A stretch of 64,000 nucleotides of DNA from Nomia melanderi (GCF_051020985.1 NC_135007.1:6763501-6827500), one strand, 5' to 3'; shown: positions 25,847 to 37,913, numbered from the stretch's first letter. A program made the numbers and translations. Notes: generated from the sequence alone by a model not told the origin.

Positions 25847-27125
25847 TCTGCAAACATATCTAGAAAACCTATAGATCAACACAAAATTTTCCATTCATCG
25901 GTTCCCCATAAAAGAATACATTTCCCAAAGACTACTGTTATCCGCTGGAATGAAAACGACATATAAATTGGCATAGGGGCAAAAGAGGATTTTTTATTAG
26001 GTCAAATATACACATGTGAGTAGCGGGTAAATGTCATAGCAATTATTTTGCTATCCGGAGATGCAAAGCTCTTCTATCTCGAACAGAAGGATAAAACAAC
26101 TCCGTCTCTATTCCCCAAAATTTCACAGCGCCAGATTAAGCCATATAACCATACAAGAATATTTTTCTTAAATACTCAAGAAAGTATTTGACAGGTATTT
26201 TTTACAATATTTCTGTAATTACGGGGAAAAGAAATTTTCTTTTCAAATTGTTCGCCTCGAAATGAATAATTTAGATTTCTTTTCTGCGTCTCATAGTTTC
26301 AAAGATATTATAAAAAATATATTTCCATCCCTCAACTTTGAGGAGTATTTTCAGTCGTTCAAAGTGGATGTTGGTCAATAAGTGTGTTAAGATTTTACTT
26401 CAGATATTACTTCGTTACTAAGATATAACAATCTCTATAGCGAAAAACGCGAAAAGTAGCGCTCTATTACCCGCAACCTGCTCGTCACCTCAGTAGAGAA
26501 ATTAATTGAGAGGTGACAGAGTCGATAATGTGCGGCTACGAAAGGAGCGCATTCACGGCGAAGGGGGTAGAAGTTGCTCCGTGTTCACCTCAGCCTTGGA
26601 TGAATAGAAGCGAAGGTGGTCCGCTAGTGGCGGAGGATAGAGGGGGTGATATCTGACATCCGCGCGCGACCACCACCTCTCTCCAGCGCGCCGCGGTGTC
26701 GCTACTGACGTTCAACCCTCCTGGCTGGGAACGAACCAACTCCTATCGAAAGGACCGCCCTTTTTCGAGGGTAGGGAAGCTTTCTAGCCAATGACGCGAC
26801 TCGAATGCCGGTTCTACGGCCGGTTTGAAACTGGCCGGCAGCCTACCTTACCATCAAAAAGTCTCGGCTACGATGACTATCAGTTAACAGTTCGTCTCGA
26901 AGTTAGCCCTTGTTTTGAGTATCCAGGGGGTAGAAAGCGGGCACCGGGGACAGAATAATTTTGAAGTATTGCGGGAGGCGGTAGTACTTCTCTTCGCGTA
27001 TCAATCATCAGTTGAGTACACGAGCTCCGCGGTACAGTCTCGCCTTCGGATTCGCTCCGCATCGTCAACATTTACGGGTTTGCGTTAGTCTTCATCGTAT
27101 AGTGGAGGTGTGTTTTGTGCCAAGT
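25847..27125. promoter_or_regulatory. Upstream region and probable 5' UTR of tailless
   Basis: About 1.3 kb before the tll start. The distal half is AT-rich. From about 26480 to 27110 it is GC-rich with several CpG-rich motifs, as expected for the promoter of a developmental regulator. Initiator-like ATCAGTT occurs near 26879 and 27007, without a TATA box at -30. The tll frame has an upstream in-frame stop at 26982, and no ATG lies between 27012 and the assigned start, which supports that start. Assignment of the transcription start is inference. Confidence 0.45.
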
Positions 27126-27192
27126 ATGCAGAATCAGGAATCCCAACTCGGACATTTACCTGTGTCACAGCCGAAAGTGCCCACTTCATCCA
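27126..27192 (+). CDS. tll: tll coding exon 1
   Basis: Starts at ATG 27126 (A at -3) and encodes 22 residues beginning MQNQESQLGHL. It ends in a strong donor A|GTAAGT at 27193. The last base A joins GT of exon 2 to make the Ser codon of SSSRILYDIPCKVC, matching the SSRILYH start of the fly DNA-binding region. The exon is too short to find without that match. Confidence 0.9.
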
Positions 27193-30100
27193 GTAAGTTT
27201 GTTGATTTCTCGTACTTCGAACTGTTTTAAGGATTTTGGAATTTTGGGATTTTGAACGGATTTCACGTGGTTAAGGCTGAAACTGGTTTTCGACGATTAA
27301 ATGTGAATTTTCAGGTTATAATTTAGAACCTTACTATGTAAGTATTGTCATCTAGTTGCGGAATGTATCTTCTTTGACAGTTATTGAAAATCTCAGCTAG
27401 AATTGCGACAGTTTTGTCGAAATTTATTTTTCTCTTGTGCGAATGTTTAGCGTAATTTAGAAATTAACACTAAACGCACCGATACTTCCTATATCATTCC
27501 TATCGTAGAAGATACGTATTTCTTATTGGAAACAACAATAAAAGGAAAAATACGTTCCCAGAAAATTCCATGTTGTGTGAAACCGTGTTACAGGAAAGTC
27601 TCCTATAACACGGTAGATAGTTTCCTAGAAAATGCCATGTTGTATGAAACTGTGCACAGTGTTATACGAGAATTTCCGCAATGTATCTTATTGTGTTATA
27701 GCGAAATCATCTTGTAGAATGCCGTGCTGTAGAAGGGCTACCTGTATTTCATACAGAATATTGCTTTAAAAATATATAAATACTGAAAAACACTCGAAAC
27801 ACAATTTTTATATTCGAGATATCCAATTTAAGAATCGAGAATACGAGATATTGAACTCTGAAACTCCCATATTTCCACTTGAAACGCTCCAGTTACTCCA
27901 TAAAATCAAGTGACAAAATCTTACATGTCATCGAAAATAAGACACGATAAAAAAACAAATTTTTTCTCTTGTGTTTTCAAATTTTCACCTAATCTTGAAA
28001 GACTTTCGGACTTTAGCATTTTCTTATTTACACATGAACGTAATCGACTTATTACCAAACAACAAGGGGTAAATTGGCCACAAAGGGAAGATACCTCTCT
28101 TTGGAGACTTTACATTTGACTGTGACTATTTTTCGCCTTCACTTTTCATTGCATGGGCAATAAAGCTCGCAGCACGCCCTTATGTGTCGTTAACTTGAAA
28201 ACCATAATCACAAAAACCTCTCTTTCCATTAATCTTAAAGTCAGGTCTGTTGGTGACCGGTAGTCACAATTATCCGGCTTAGCTGCCCTAAGCTATTGCG
28301 TCACTATTAACATTTCCAATCTTTACATCATAGTTGGGAGACACAGGTAATCGAAACGTAGAAGCAGCGTATTTTTTGCGACTATAAGAAACGCCCTATG
28401 AAAATTGTTGATACGTAAATTATTTAGTTCCTAAAACGTCGATAATTAACATAAAACCCACGGTTTCTTGCATCGAGTCATATCTCCCGATCGTCTTATA
28501 TTCGAGGAAACCGATGCTAAAAAGAATTGACACCTATAATCGATTAAAATTACTTTTTAACAAATTTGAGAAATATTCTAGTAGAACGTAAGTAATGGTT
28601 CGTTGAGTAAGTAATTTCCTTTAATTTTGAATAAAGACAGTAAAGTTATATAAAAGTGTAGTGTCTCAGAATATCATTTGTTCATGATACCAAGTGATTC
28701 TATAAAAACAGAACAATTGTCAGAGATCTTCTGTTGTATTTTATGTATTCTACAGTTTGCCTGTGAATTAGAGTATATTTTTCTCGTTCAAGGGGACTAT
28801 ATAATTATATTGAAAGCGAGGTGGCGTGAGGTGGCTAATTTCGGTATCATCGGAAGGGTGAGTTTCACCGCGCGCCTCATCTCGTGTGAAACAAATAGCA
28901 TATGCGACATTTCAACGAGGTAGAGACTGGTGCATTTGAATGATTCGTCCCTCGTGGCAGTCATCCATGAGAAAATAACAACAGATGGCTAGAATATAAC
29001 ACGGTAACTACGAATCTCCGTGGCCCATTAACAGGTTGTCGCGGGTGGATGAATTCGAGCGTCATTTGTTGAGAAATCAACGCTCTCGATTTCAGTCCTG
29101 TCCACTTACATTCGGAAATTGTTTTAAAACCCACCTGGACCGTTTATCCGCACCAATGATTCTCTCGAACATTATTCTCTGCTTCGACATATAATTTACG
29201 TTTAATTGAGACATTTCTACGTGGACTACTTTGGACACAACTCTATAAACTAAATTCGAATAACTTACAGTAGTTTTCACAATTGCAACGATGTCCAATA
29301 TTATTAATATTATTATAGAGATTACAGAAACTACTCTCACTGCTCGCTTAAGAGTTAGAGATGTCCTAAAGTTTATCTATATTTAGATACATATTCTGCT
29401 TTTATTTATATTTTTTCTAAGCCAAAATGTTACAAAGTGGCGCGGTTATTCGCTAGCTTCAAAACCCCTTTTCGTGAACCATCATTGTTGACCGATTTGA
29501 TTGCAAACAATTGAAACATCCAAAGAAAAACATTTTTCTGCAGCCGATCAGAAACTACACATATATCGAAGACTTATTCGGTATATTCAAGCATTCTCGC
29601 AAATATACAAAGTCGCGCGGTTATTGCCTTACGCTTCTCTCTCACACATATACACACACGCACTGCCGCGGTCAGTCATCTATTAATCTTGTTTTCGGCA
29701 AGTGTGAAATGTTGACCCCGACTCATTATTGTTTTGAGTTTTTCTTAACTATTAACGGTCATACCACTGTCAACGATTGTGACTCCGACATTACTATTAA
29801 CCTCTTGCGCTGGAAATTAATTCCGAGATTTGCTAAAGTCTTGCGCGAAGAATTTTGTTTTTACCTGTTCTACGCAGATATGTACACTGATTCTGTTTAC
29901 TAATAATTTTGTATAGAGTGACACATTTCAAAACAATCTAGTACGTGTAACGCAACAAGACTATCGATATCGATGCAAAACGTCATTAGAAATTTTGCAA
30001 CAAAAACATCTGGACGTGCGTGGTATGTCTTTCTACCGCAAGAGGTTAATCGAATGTTACTTGAAAAATAAGTGGAATATTTCAATAATTCTGTATATGT

Positions 30101-33100
30101 CAAAGAAAAGTCGAGTTCAATGAAAAATCATTTTCAATTTAAAATATGGAACGGGTGAGGGGAATGTAAGGTTTCGAAAAGGTACACAGAGAAGCCTACG
30201 GTTGTTTTCAATTAATTTCAAGCCTAATTCGCGTGTGATTACCGAGTGCGCGGTAATAATAGAACACGATGCGCGGCGTGGAGAGGGTTGGTAGAAAGGT
30301 AAAAACCAGATAGAAAAGAATCGCGCGCATCTTTCGCCAGAGGGTGAATTGTAACCCCTGCAGTGGCGACAGGGCAAACAGATGACGTATGAATGCACGT
30401 ACGCTACTCGCGGGTACAATGATGGGAGGCGGCCTGGTCCCTGGCACATGCCGCGAAATTCCCATGCTCCACTAACGATGCGCGTAACACCTGATGGACT
30501 GTGGCAATATGAACGATGATATCATCTGAGTGATATGAAACAGTTTCCTTCCATTTGCCTACTACGCGTTTGCCATTTTTGTCCAGTGAAATGGGAACAT
30601 TTGAAATTATAATTAACACTAAACATACCACGACCGGTCAAATGACTGATTTTAAAATTTGATTAATAATTCGGCATTTTCTTTCGTCCATTTAGCGTTA
30701 TATTAGTTCTTATATTTTCCGATTTTTCAGTTTTTCAACTTTTGCCTTTTCGTTTGTCTGTGTTTTCACTAAGGAAAATGTATCGTTTAATTTATTTAAC
30801 TTCGTTTATAACCAATTATTTGACTAATAACCGTAGAAATAGGCGTATATAAAGTACCGGTATGTTTAACGTTAATTAAATATTTTCTTTGTTTAGTATT
30901 GGAAATTCCTTCAATTTCTTTGGTTATGAGCGATTAATATGGTGTAACGGTAGTAGCTTTATATTTACAAAAATTGAGTAATTTTCCTGATAATGTCTAC
31001 AATATACGTTGAATATACAAGAATATTTTTATTGGATAAATCTTTGTTTTCAGAATATTCGCTTGTTGTAATTTGGAAGGTTTAAAGTTTGATATCAAAG
31101 TTTGGATATTATTATGAATTATATGAAAATTTGTGGGACGCTATGCAAAATGTAAGGAAACTTTCACTTGTATATTGCTACTTACAGGGAACCTTTAGCC
31201 CCAAGATTCTTCAAGCCTTTTTGCAAGACCTCGAGAGATTTTAAGGGAAGATTATCCCAACCGTTCTTCAAATACTATCTTCTTTCGAATACAGTTGCTT
31301 CGTACGTCGATTCTTCTGAATCGGTAATACAAAAAAAGTTACGCTGTCTAAACAGAAACATTTCTTTCGAATGTTTTTTTTATCTTTTACTGTTCATACA
31401 ATTTCTCTGTTCGATCTGCAAGAAGTATCTCGTGGTACAGGTTAGTTAAAAGATGATCATATCGATTTGAAGGACGGAGAAGTAAAGGAGTAATTCAGTT
31501 CAATAAATCGAAACGATGATTACACTCAACAGAAGTCTGGCCATGAGGTAAAACTTTCGAGACTGGAAATTACGTACAACTTTTCGTTCGTATACTCACC
31601 CTTTTCGACCTTGCGGCATCTATAATCGCGGCGAACTTTCTCCCTCTGTCTTAGCATCGCGAGACCTGTATCATCAAAAGTTCGCGACCAATGGGCTTTT
31701 AACGACAAAAGAACTAGGATGCACTAAACGTAAATGACACAGCAGTGAATCACATCCGGTTGAATTCACGTCGAAAGTTACCCTTGCACTGACAGCGGTT
31801 TTAGGGCGACAAACAGCAATAGCCCGTAATTTTAATGTCTCGAAGGGAAAACGGGAAATGTCACGAATATTTTTCTAATTATACACACAGTACTTCACAG
31901 CTGTTCTGTAAACAGTAGATTATATAGAAAAATGAATTACCAACAACTTTCAATATTTGAATATATTATAAATCAATTTGTAGTAATAATAAGAAATCTT
32001 CTTTTTAATCGGTTAATCATAGAAGGCAATCCAAAATTGAATATATTTCCTAGAAATTCTAAATTAAAATATTTCTTGAGGTGAGAATATATAAACATGA
32101 AAAATAATTCAAATTAATTAGATGCAACAGAACATTAAGTTAGAAATATTATAATGGAAAGAAAGTCCGAAGGAAGCAAGTCGATTTTGCAGCCCCTTCA
32201 CCGAGTTCGGACCCGAGCACGCGACATGCGTGTGACTAATCGCAAGGAAGCGTGCACTTGTGCGCATTTGTCGTTTTCTTTCCTCCTCTCTTTCGCTTTT
32301 CCTCTCCTTTCCGACCGAGGGGACAAGCCCGATCACTGTAAAACTTGCATGAATGATTGAGAAGCCGGCAGAAAGGAAAAAGATGACCGGTGCTTGGTAA
32401 AACATAGACCTCAATTCCAGTACAATGAAAAATTCAATCGCGAATGACTCGCGATGCCACGCCGCGGTGAATGCAAGTTTCATGCAACCAGACGAACATC
32501 GACTCGCAGGAACTGCATCGCGTGATTCGATTGTGCGGACGCGCGTTCCATCGTCTACGCCTCCTTTTACGTTCCAAGTTTCTTTAAAATTACGACATTG
32601 GAACCCACAATATTCTACGACTGCGGAACAATAGAACAATCGCCCTTCTTTTGTTATCGGGGTACGCGTAGCTTTTCCGATCAGTTCTTTTCATGGATAA
32701 TTTTAGAGATATCGAGTGCAGGATTGTTTTAATTGGCCCGTTGTGAGACTAGTTTTAAGGAATTATTTTTTAGAAGTTATTAGTAATGTAGTGAGTGTTA
32801 TCTTATGGAAGCAGTAACAACAGTCCTTTATCATTTTATGGTTTTTGTTTCGAATAGAGAATTCTATAATTTAAGCAGAGAATGATTTCAAATTAAAGTC
32901 GCTTAGAATATTCTTACCACAAGAGAACTAAGAAGAAACTTTGATCAAATATAAAAATTTCCATTTATAGTTTTATGTTATCTAAAGTCAGGCACGTTGA
33001 CGTTTTTATTTCTCTAAAATATTACAAAAAACTGAGGGAGTTATTTAGTAAATATTGTTACACTATTGTGTAATATAATATTACATCCCTCATCCATGTA

Positions 33101-36100
33101 ATGTTACCTTAACTGAATTATCGTCTTACTAAGTCGTCACGCACTTACAATAACTCTACGAAAAGGTACTATTAATGCATTCTGTATGCCACCCTTCGTA
33201 GCCAAAGAAAACGGCATTCTTACTTTGTAAGGGTGCAACCCTGTCATCGCAACCCGTTGCAATGGTCAGTGAGCTTACATAGTAATCAGCGTGTAACTTA
33301 CGCTAATATCTCGCCAGTAAACTTAATATAGTTAAACCAGTAATTTATACGTATGGACCCGAATGAGATTGATAAGCGAGACATGCCTCGCGAAATCAAC
33401 AGGTTGTTGCTGCCTTGTCTTCAATTCGATTCCTAATAGATATTTCACGCCATCTCACGCCCAACGCGCACACACATGCGCGCGCGCACAGTTTCTTTCT
33501 TTCTAGAACATACAATTATTTCGCGAATATCGGTGATCGCGTTACCAATCGTGTTTTACGCTACGCTCACGCCATACACACACTCTCTTTCCTTCTTTCT
33601 AGAATACACGATTATACGATTATGACGCGTAATTTGACACACCACATTTACATTCTAAACATCCCCTTTTGAATTTATCACAAATTATTAAACTACCTAA
33701 ATAAGAGAAAAGTTCATACGACTAAAAAGATAAATACAATATCAAACACTAACAAATAATCAAACCTTCAAAAAAAAAAAGAAAATCAAGACGCAAACAT
33801 TCCAAAAGTATCTGTCAACAAAGAACGCTGTTCACCACGTGTTCCGAACTTCGCGAAGCGCTGCAATACAAACATGAGATTCCAGCGAACCTAAATCGGT
33901 CAGAAGAAGAAGCCGCTGCCAAAAAACCGGCTCGTCACCCAAACAGAATCTTCCTTATCTCTCGAGCAAATAACACCCTGAATCGGTTCTCCAATTGCGG
34001 ATAAACTTCCCGTATTCCTTCTTGCATCTAACCGAGTCTCGCGTTCGCGCAGCTAAAAGAGGGAAACGAGGCGAACCGGGCCAGTTCGAAAACGTTTAAT
34101 CTTCTTCCATAATAAGATCCACGTTAGGCAAAGATAAAGGGAGCTTTGGGGAGCCGATCAAGAGAGATCGAGCGATACGAGAGGACGCAAAGTGTCGTGT
34201 TTCGGACTGCTCACTTAAGGGCTGCTGAATGCAGCAGCCACATCCGGTCCATTCAGCCCCATTCACGAGCCTCTGGCCGACTGAATGGCGTAGGCGGGGT
34301 CCGTGGCAACGAGTTGGTACCCCCATTATAGAGGCACCACACCCTTGCCCTCTGTCCCACGTAGAACGCGGCTCTGGAGCACGGGACAGGTATAGAAGAG
34401 CGCGGGGCACCGTCCAGGAGGTCCTTCTAGACTTGGCGACAAATCGATCCCATTCATCGAGGCCTCCGTCATTCACAGGGCCAAGCCGTGTTTTCCCTAG
34501 TAAAAGGGTTCCGATACAAAATACTGGGCATTCTTCGGATTAAACGACGCTTTCTTCGCGGCCTTCGCGCGACAATGCAGCCGTTTAGTCGCGACGATCG
34601 ACTCGCGGGAGTAGGTCTCTTCTCCCACAACCCCATTGTGCAAAGCCAGGAAATTTGAAGACGATTCGTCGACTCTGTTCTTTGGAGCTTATGTGGGAGA
34701 TCGTGGCGAGTTTTAACCCTTTGCACTCGATTTCTTTTCAATGTTGTTGGGTGTAAACTTGTGTTTATTTTTAGGGAAATGAATTAAAGTAATTAGGAGC
34801 GGTAGAATTCAACGTTTTATATTTATTTTATTTATTGCTATTATAATAAGATGTAATGTTTATAATCTTTTAAAATGTCGTACTTTTTAAAACAATGTAC
34901 AACGTTCTATAACAAATTTGCATTGTCTTCTGAATTCTGTTGATTCGGTTTTATTGGGTTTCATAGTTGGGAAGGAAATTGGATACTGTCAAATGTTATA
35001 GTATATGTTTAGCATCACTGATTCAGAAATATTTTAGATATACATATAATGTGTTTAACTCATGAAATAATCTGCATACAGTAACTGTTGCTTATCACCA
35101 AGAGTAGAATATTCCGTACATGATTACTTTTAGTTGTCTATGTTACTCGTTTGTATCGGTCGAAGTAGATTTATTTCAATCAAAAGCTTGAAAGACTTTC
35201 AATTGAGCATCTCTGATTTATAAAGTAAGCTTTACACTTAGTGCGAAGATGCGAAGAGGTTAAGAAGTTAAACGTTCTTTTGCTCAAAATATTTTGCTTT
35301 CTCTCTCTTCAGGTCGCATTCTATACGACATACCCTGCAAAGTTTGCCGCGATCATTCATCGGGGAAGCATTACGGAATATTTGCGTGCGACGGGTGTGC
35401 CGGTTTCTTCAAGAGATCGATACGAAGAAATCGTCAGTACGACTGCAAGGCGAAGTCCGAAGGGGGTTGTATGGTCGACAAGACTCATCGGAACCGATGT
35501 CGAGCCTGCCGTTTGGCCAAATGCATACAAGCTGGTATGAACAAAGACGGTAAGCTAAAATTAATGAATGTTAAATCCGAAAATGTTCTATTCAAAACAT
35601 CAAGGTAACATTAAGTAGCTTCAAGCTTACTTTAAATTATGAATTTTACAAAGTTCATACGAGTAGTCATTGACTCTGCATAATTTTTGAAGAAAGAACA
35701 GTACAGAAAGCAGTGTGTTACCGTATGAAATGGATGCGTGCATTCCGTAAACCATGTTAAACGATGCATTAACGTGAATCGTCGTATTTTTCCAGCTGTG
35801 CAGCACGAACGTGGCCCACGAAATTCGACTCTACGCAGGCAGATGGCTTTATACTTTAAAGAGCCCGAAATGATGGCCAACATGGTACCTCCACCAATGG
35901 CGGCTTTGGATCTGGCTTTGCCTAAACCGCCGAGCGAACCCCGAGTCATCGTCGCAGCGCCATCCCCTCATCATCCCAATCCGCACCCTATTTACTGCAA
36001 CAGTACGGCCTTGTCGAAGGTAAGCAACACTGTGATAATCATATTGGCTTCTTTCTTTCGTCACGAAGATCTGTGATATACATTATTCGTCTTTTGCAAT

Positions 36101-37599
36101 ATCTCAATAAATTGAATTATTACTTGAAAGACTAGTGCCATAAATATTACTATTTATATTGATAACGCGTCGAAGCAGTAAGATATACAGGGTGAGGCAT
36201 TTAGCTTGATCACCTCGAATAATTACTTAACGGTACAGTTTATGAAAACGTTGAAACATGGGATTTAAATGGCATCAGATAGCATATCTTATAAGGTGCG
36301 TACTTTTTTGTGGGTGGAGGCGTTTCAGAGATTTCAAGGTCACCTTGATTTTTTTTTATGGAATGACTTACTTTTTTTATCATAGATCGATAGCGTATCA
36401 AATTCTGAGTATAAAAGTGTTATTCAAGGTGATCAAGTTAAGTGCTTTACTCTGTATAATCGCAATAATGCTTTCTTTTATTGCTGTCATGAAAAGTAAA
36501 ATTTACAATTCAAACTAAAAATCCAAATACGCTTATAATATATCAAAATAATTCTATCCGTCGATGCAGTTAAGACTAAACTTACTGACGAATCAAAATG
36601 ACCCATTCTTAAATTCTTATTTTTGCAATTATTAAAGAAATTAAATAAAAAAAAAATTGATTGAGTAATACGCAAGTTAAATTGTAAATCGATTAAAGTC
36701 TCAACAGATGCACTCTTGGAGTTTCTATAGAACAATATGATAAAATCAATTTAATTACTCGGTAGTTTTAGTGTTAAGATTGACAATAATCGCGAGTTAC
36801 TGCTCATGTAAGAAACTCTGAAAATCAAGCAACTACGTCCACGAAATGATCTCAGTCTCAAGCACCAAACCCCTAAAAACGGAGAACCAAAAGCATCAAA
36901 AACCTGAAAATCTTCCTAATCTTCTAGATTCCAGTAAATGTACCCGGATTGCCGTCGCTGCCGTTGATCCCGGCGATAACCGCAGAGTCCATCTGCGAGC
37001 AGGCAGCTAGGCTTCTTTTCCTGAACGTCCATTGGGCTAGAGACCTAGCAGCAGGTACAAACTTAGCTATGGAGGACCAGCTTATGCTGCTGGAGTCTTC
37101 CTGGCGGGAATTGTTCTTGCTCGCGGCCGCACAAATTCTCCCTACGTTGGATCCAACGCCTTTGCTACCTCCAGGTCCTCAAGCTCTAAGTTTAGCAGTG
37201 GAAGTGAATCGTTTCAGAGAAACGTTGGCCGGTTTTCATGCAATGAACCTAGACCAGCATGAATTCGCTTGCATACGGGCGATCGTGCTGTTCAAAGCAG
37301 GTTTGGACAACGAGCCCTTACCCAGCAGTAGGAGTAGCAACGGTTCAGCATCCCCTAGCACTGGCAACAGGCTCAGGGACGCTGCTGCTGTCGCGAGGTT
37401 GAGGGATGGAGCCCAACTAGCTCTTGGTCAGAGACTCGGCGGAGCATCCTTCGGAGCACTTAGGTTTGGAAAATTATTACTGTTGCTACCATCGTTGAGA
37501 TCAGTGTCCACAAACGCCATTGAAGAACTTTTCTTCAGAAGGACCATCGGTGTTATCCCTATTGAAAGGATCATTTGCGATATGTATAAAGCGGCCTGA
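27126..37599 (+). CDS. tll: Tailless nuclear receptor (NR2E family), four coding exons, 399 aa
   Basis: Coding exons are 27126-27192, 35313-35549, 35796-36019 and 36928-37599. All introns are GT-AG and the 1200 nt join in frame. Two zinc fingers (Cys31 to Cys93) include CKVCRDHSSGKHYGIFACDG and the P-box CDGCA, followed by MNKDAVQHERGPRNSTLRRQ. CRDHSSGKHYG, CDGCAGFFKRS and GPRNSTLRR are tailless hallmarks; the relatives dissatisfaction and Hr51 carry CDGCSG. The ligand-binding domain fills exon 4 and ends with IEELFFRRTIG and ICDMYKAA. In insects tll is a DNA-binding transcriptional repressor that patterns the embryonic termini, brain and eye; this follows from the family, not from this sequence. 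Length is near the fly protein (about 450) with a shorter linker. Arg84 stands where Gln is usual (HRNRCRAC against HRNQCRAC). Honey-bee-type NR2E6 is the alternative but fits less well. Confidence 0.96.
27582..27614. other. Hairpin in tll intron 1
   Basis: ACCGTGTTACAGGA and TCCTATAACACGGT are complementary at 13 of 14 positions around a 5-nt loop. CCATGTTGT and GTGTTATA variants recur for another 100 bp, so the hairpin sits in a short degenerate direct/inverted repeat cluster (about 27560-27735). Confidence 0.8.
34713..34930. mobile_element. TTAACCCTTTGCACTCG element, copy in tll intron 1
   Basis: Left end TTAA + CCCTTTGCACTCGA. From 34737 it is nearly identical to 46401-46596 for about 190 bp (TTGGGTGTAAACTTGTGTTT, ATAATAAGATGTAATG). 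This copy keeps the left terminus and the 46401 copy keeps the right (CGAGTGCAAAGGG), so together they define both ends. TTAA targets and CCC ends suggest a non-autonomous piggyBac-like element. Confidence 0.8.
35055..35263. mobile_element. TTAA element abutting tll exon 2 (reverse of 48978-49199)
   Basis: Bounded by TTAA at 35055-35058 and 35260-35263. Its sequence is the reverse complement of the 48978-49199 element along the whole length (shared CAGTAACTGTTGCTTAT, TTACTTTTAGTTGTCTAT, GATTTATAAAGTAAGC). It ends 49 bp before the exon 2 acceptor site. Confidence 0.85.
35313..35549 (+). CDS. tll: tll coding exon 2 (DNA-binding domain)
   Basis: Encodes both zinc fingers and most of the C-terminal extension, up to MNKD. 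Donor G|GTAAGC at 35550. The split codon G|CT gives Ala of DAVQHERGP. The second finger is YDC-KAKSEGGC-x9-C-RA-C. Frame, cysteine spacing and splice sites agree. Confidence 0.97.
35796..36019 (+). CDS. tll: tll coding exon 3 (C-terminal extension and hinge)
   Basis: The acceptor TATTTTTCCAG precedes CTGTGCAG. The exon encodes AVQHERGPRNSTLRRQMALY and then a Pro/His-rich hinge (PPPMAALDLALPKPPSEP, SPHHPNPHP). Donor AAG|GTAAGC at 36020, phase 0. Confidence 0.95.
36184..36459. mobile_element. MITE with 32-bp inverted ends in tll intron 3
   Basis: Begins TATACAGGGTGAGGCATTTA and ends with the near-complement (AGGTGATCAAGTTAAGTGCT then TTACTCTGTATA). The internal part lacks coding capacity. TACAGGGTG-type ends are common on short elements of arthropod genomes. 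The superfamily cannot be set from one copy. Confidence 0.8.
36570..36777. mobile_element. TTAA/CACTAAAACTACC miniature element, copy 2
   Basis: TTAA at both ends (36570, 36774), degenerate left end and right end GGTAGTTTTAGTG. The interior has GACGAATCAAAATGACC, TTTTTGCAATTATTAAA, GATGCACTCTTGGAGTTTCT. Located in tll intron 3, 150 bp before exon 4. Confidence 0.85.
36928..37599 (+). CDS. tll: tll coding exon 4 (ligand-binding domain)
   Basis: Begins after the acceptor CTTCTAG with IPVNVPGLPSLPLIPAI and encodes residues 177-399 and TGA. The helix 3-5 signature is FLNVHWARDLAAG, then EDQLMLLESSWRELFLLAAA. The C-terminal helices are SVSTNAIEELFFRRTIGVIP and ERIICDMYKAA. An inserted Ser/Asn-rich loop (SSRSSNGSASPSTGN) lies in the same place as the Ser-rich loop of fly Tll. 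Confidence 0.96.
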   Translation: MPVNVPGLPSLPLIPAITAESICEQAARLLFLNVHWARDLAAGTNLAMEDQLMLLESSWRELFLLAAAQILPTLDPTPLLPPGPQALSLAVEVNRFRETLAGFHAMNLDQHEFACIRAIVLFKAGLDNEPLPSSRSSNGSASPSTGNRLRDAAAVARLRDGAQLALGQRLGGASFGALRFGKLLLLLPSLRSVSTNAIEELFFRRTIGVIPIERIICDMYKAA

Positions 37600-37907
37600 A
37601 TTCGAATAAGCGTAGAGTGGAAGGACAAAGAAATACAATAGAAGAGTTGTTATATATGATGTACTTAGGTGTTTTCTTCTACGAAGTGGTTAGAGTTCTG
37701 TTGATGAACATTGGGGTAGATAATTCATAAAACATAGTTGGGGTTGGACATGAATGCATAAGTATAACTGTTATTACTGTCAACTTACAACACAAAAATC
37801 AGTTTGTGAAATCATTATATGTGAATTATAATTCACCCGAAGGATAGGATAGGTCGAGAAGAGTGTATACTTTAGTTGACCGAATCTGGAATCAATAGAA
37901 AGACAGT

Positions 37908-37913
37908 AATAAA
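37908..37913 (+). promoter_or_regulatory. Candidate tll polyadenylation signal AATAAA
   Basis: The first canonical hexamer after the tll stop codon, 309 nt downstream, in AT-rich sequence. Confidence 0.45.

Larger units (their letters stand above)
27193..35312 (+). other. tll intron 1 (8.1 kb)
   Basis: GT-AG intron with a pyrimidine-rich acceptor (TTTCTCTCTCTTCAG). It holds a hairpin (27582-27614), TTAA element ends (27464, 34713), a GC-rich stretch (about 33400-34740) and a TTAA element ending 49 bp before exon 2. No other gene is supported. ORFs on the minus strand near 32118-32639 and 34096-34476 look like chance. Long first introns of developmental regulators often hold enhancers, but I identified none by sequence. 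Confidence 0.85.

Noticed and set aside
32118..32639. 173-codon minus-strand ORF inside tll intron 1
   Set aside because: No recognisable domain; a hydrophobic stretch and a Lys/Arg/Glu stretch from AG-rich DNA; no supporting splice sites or promoter.
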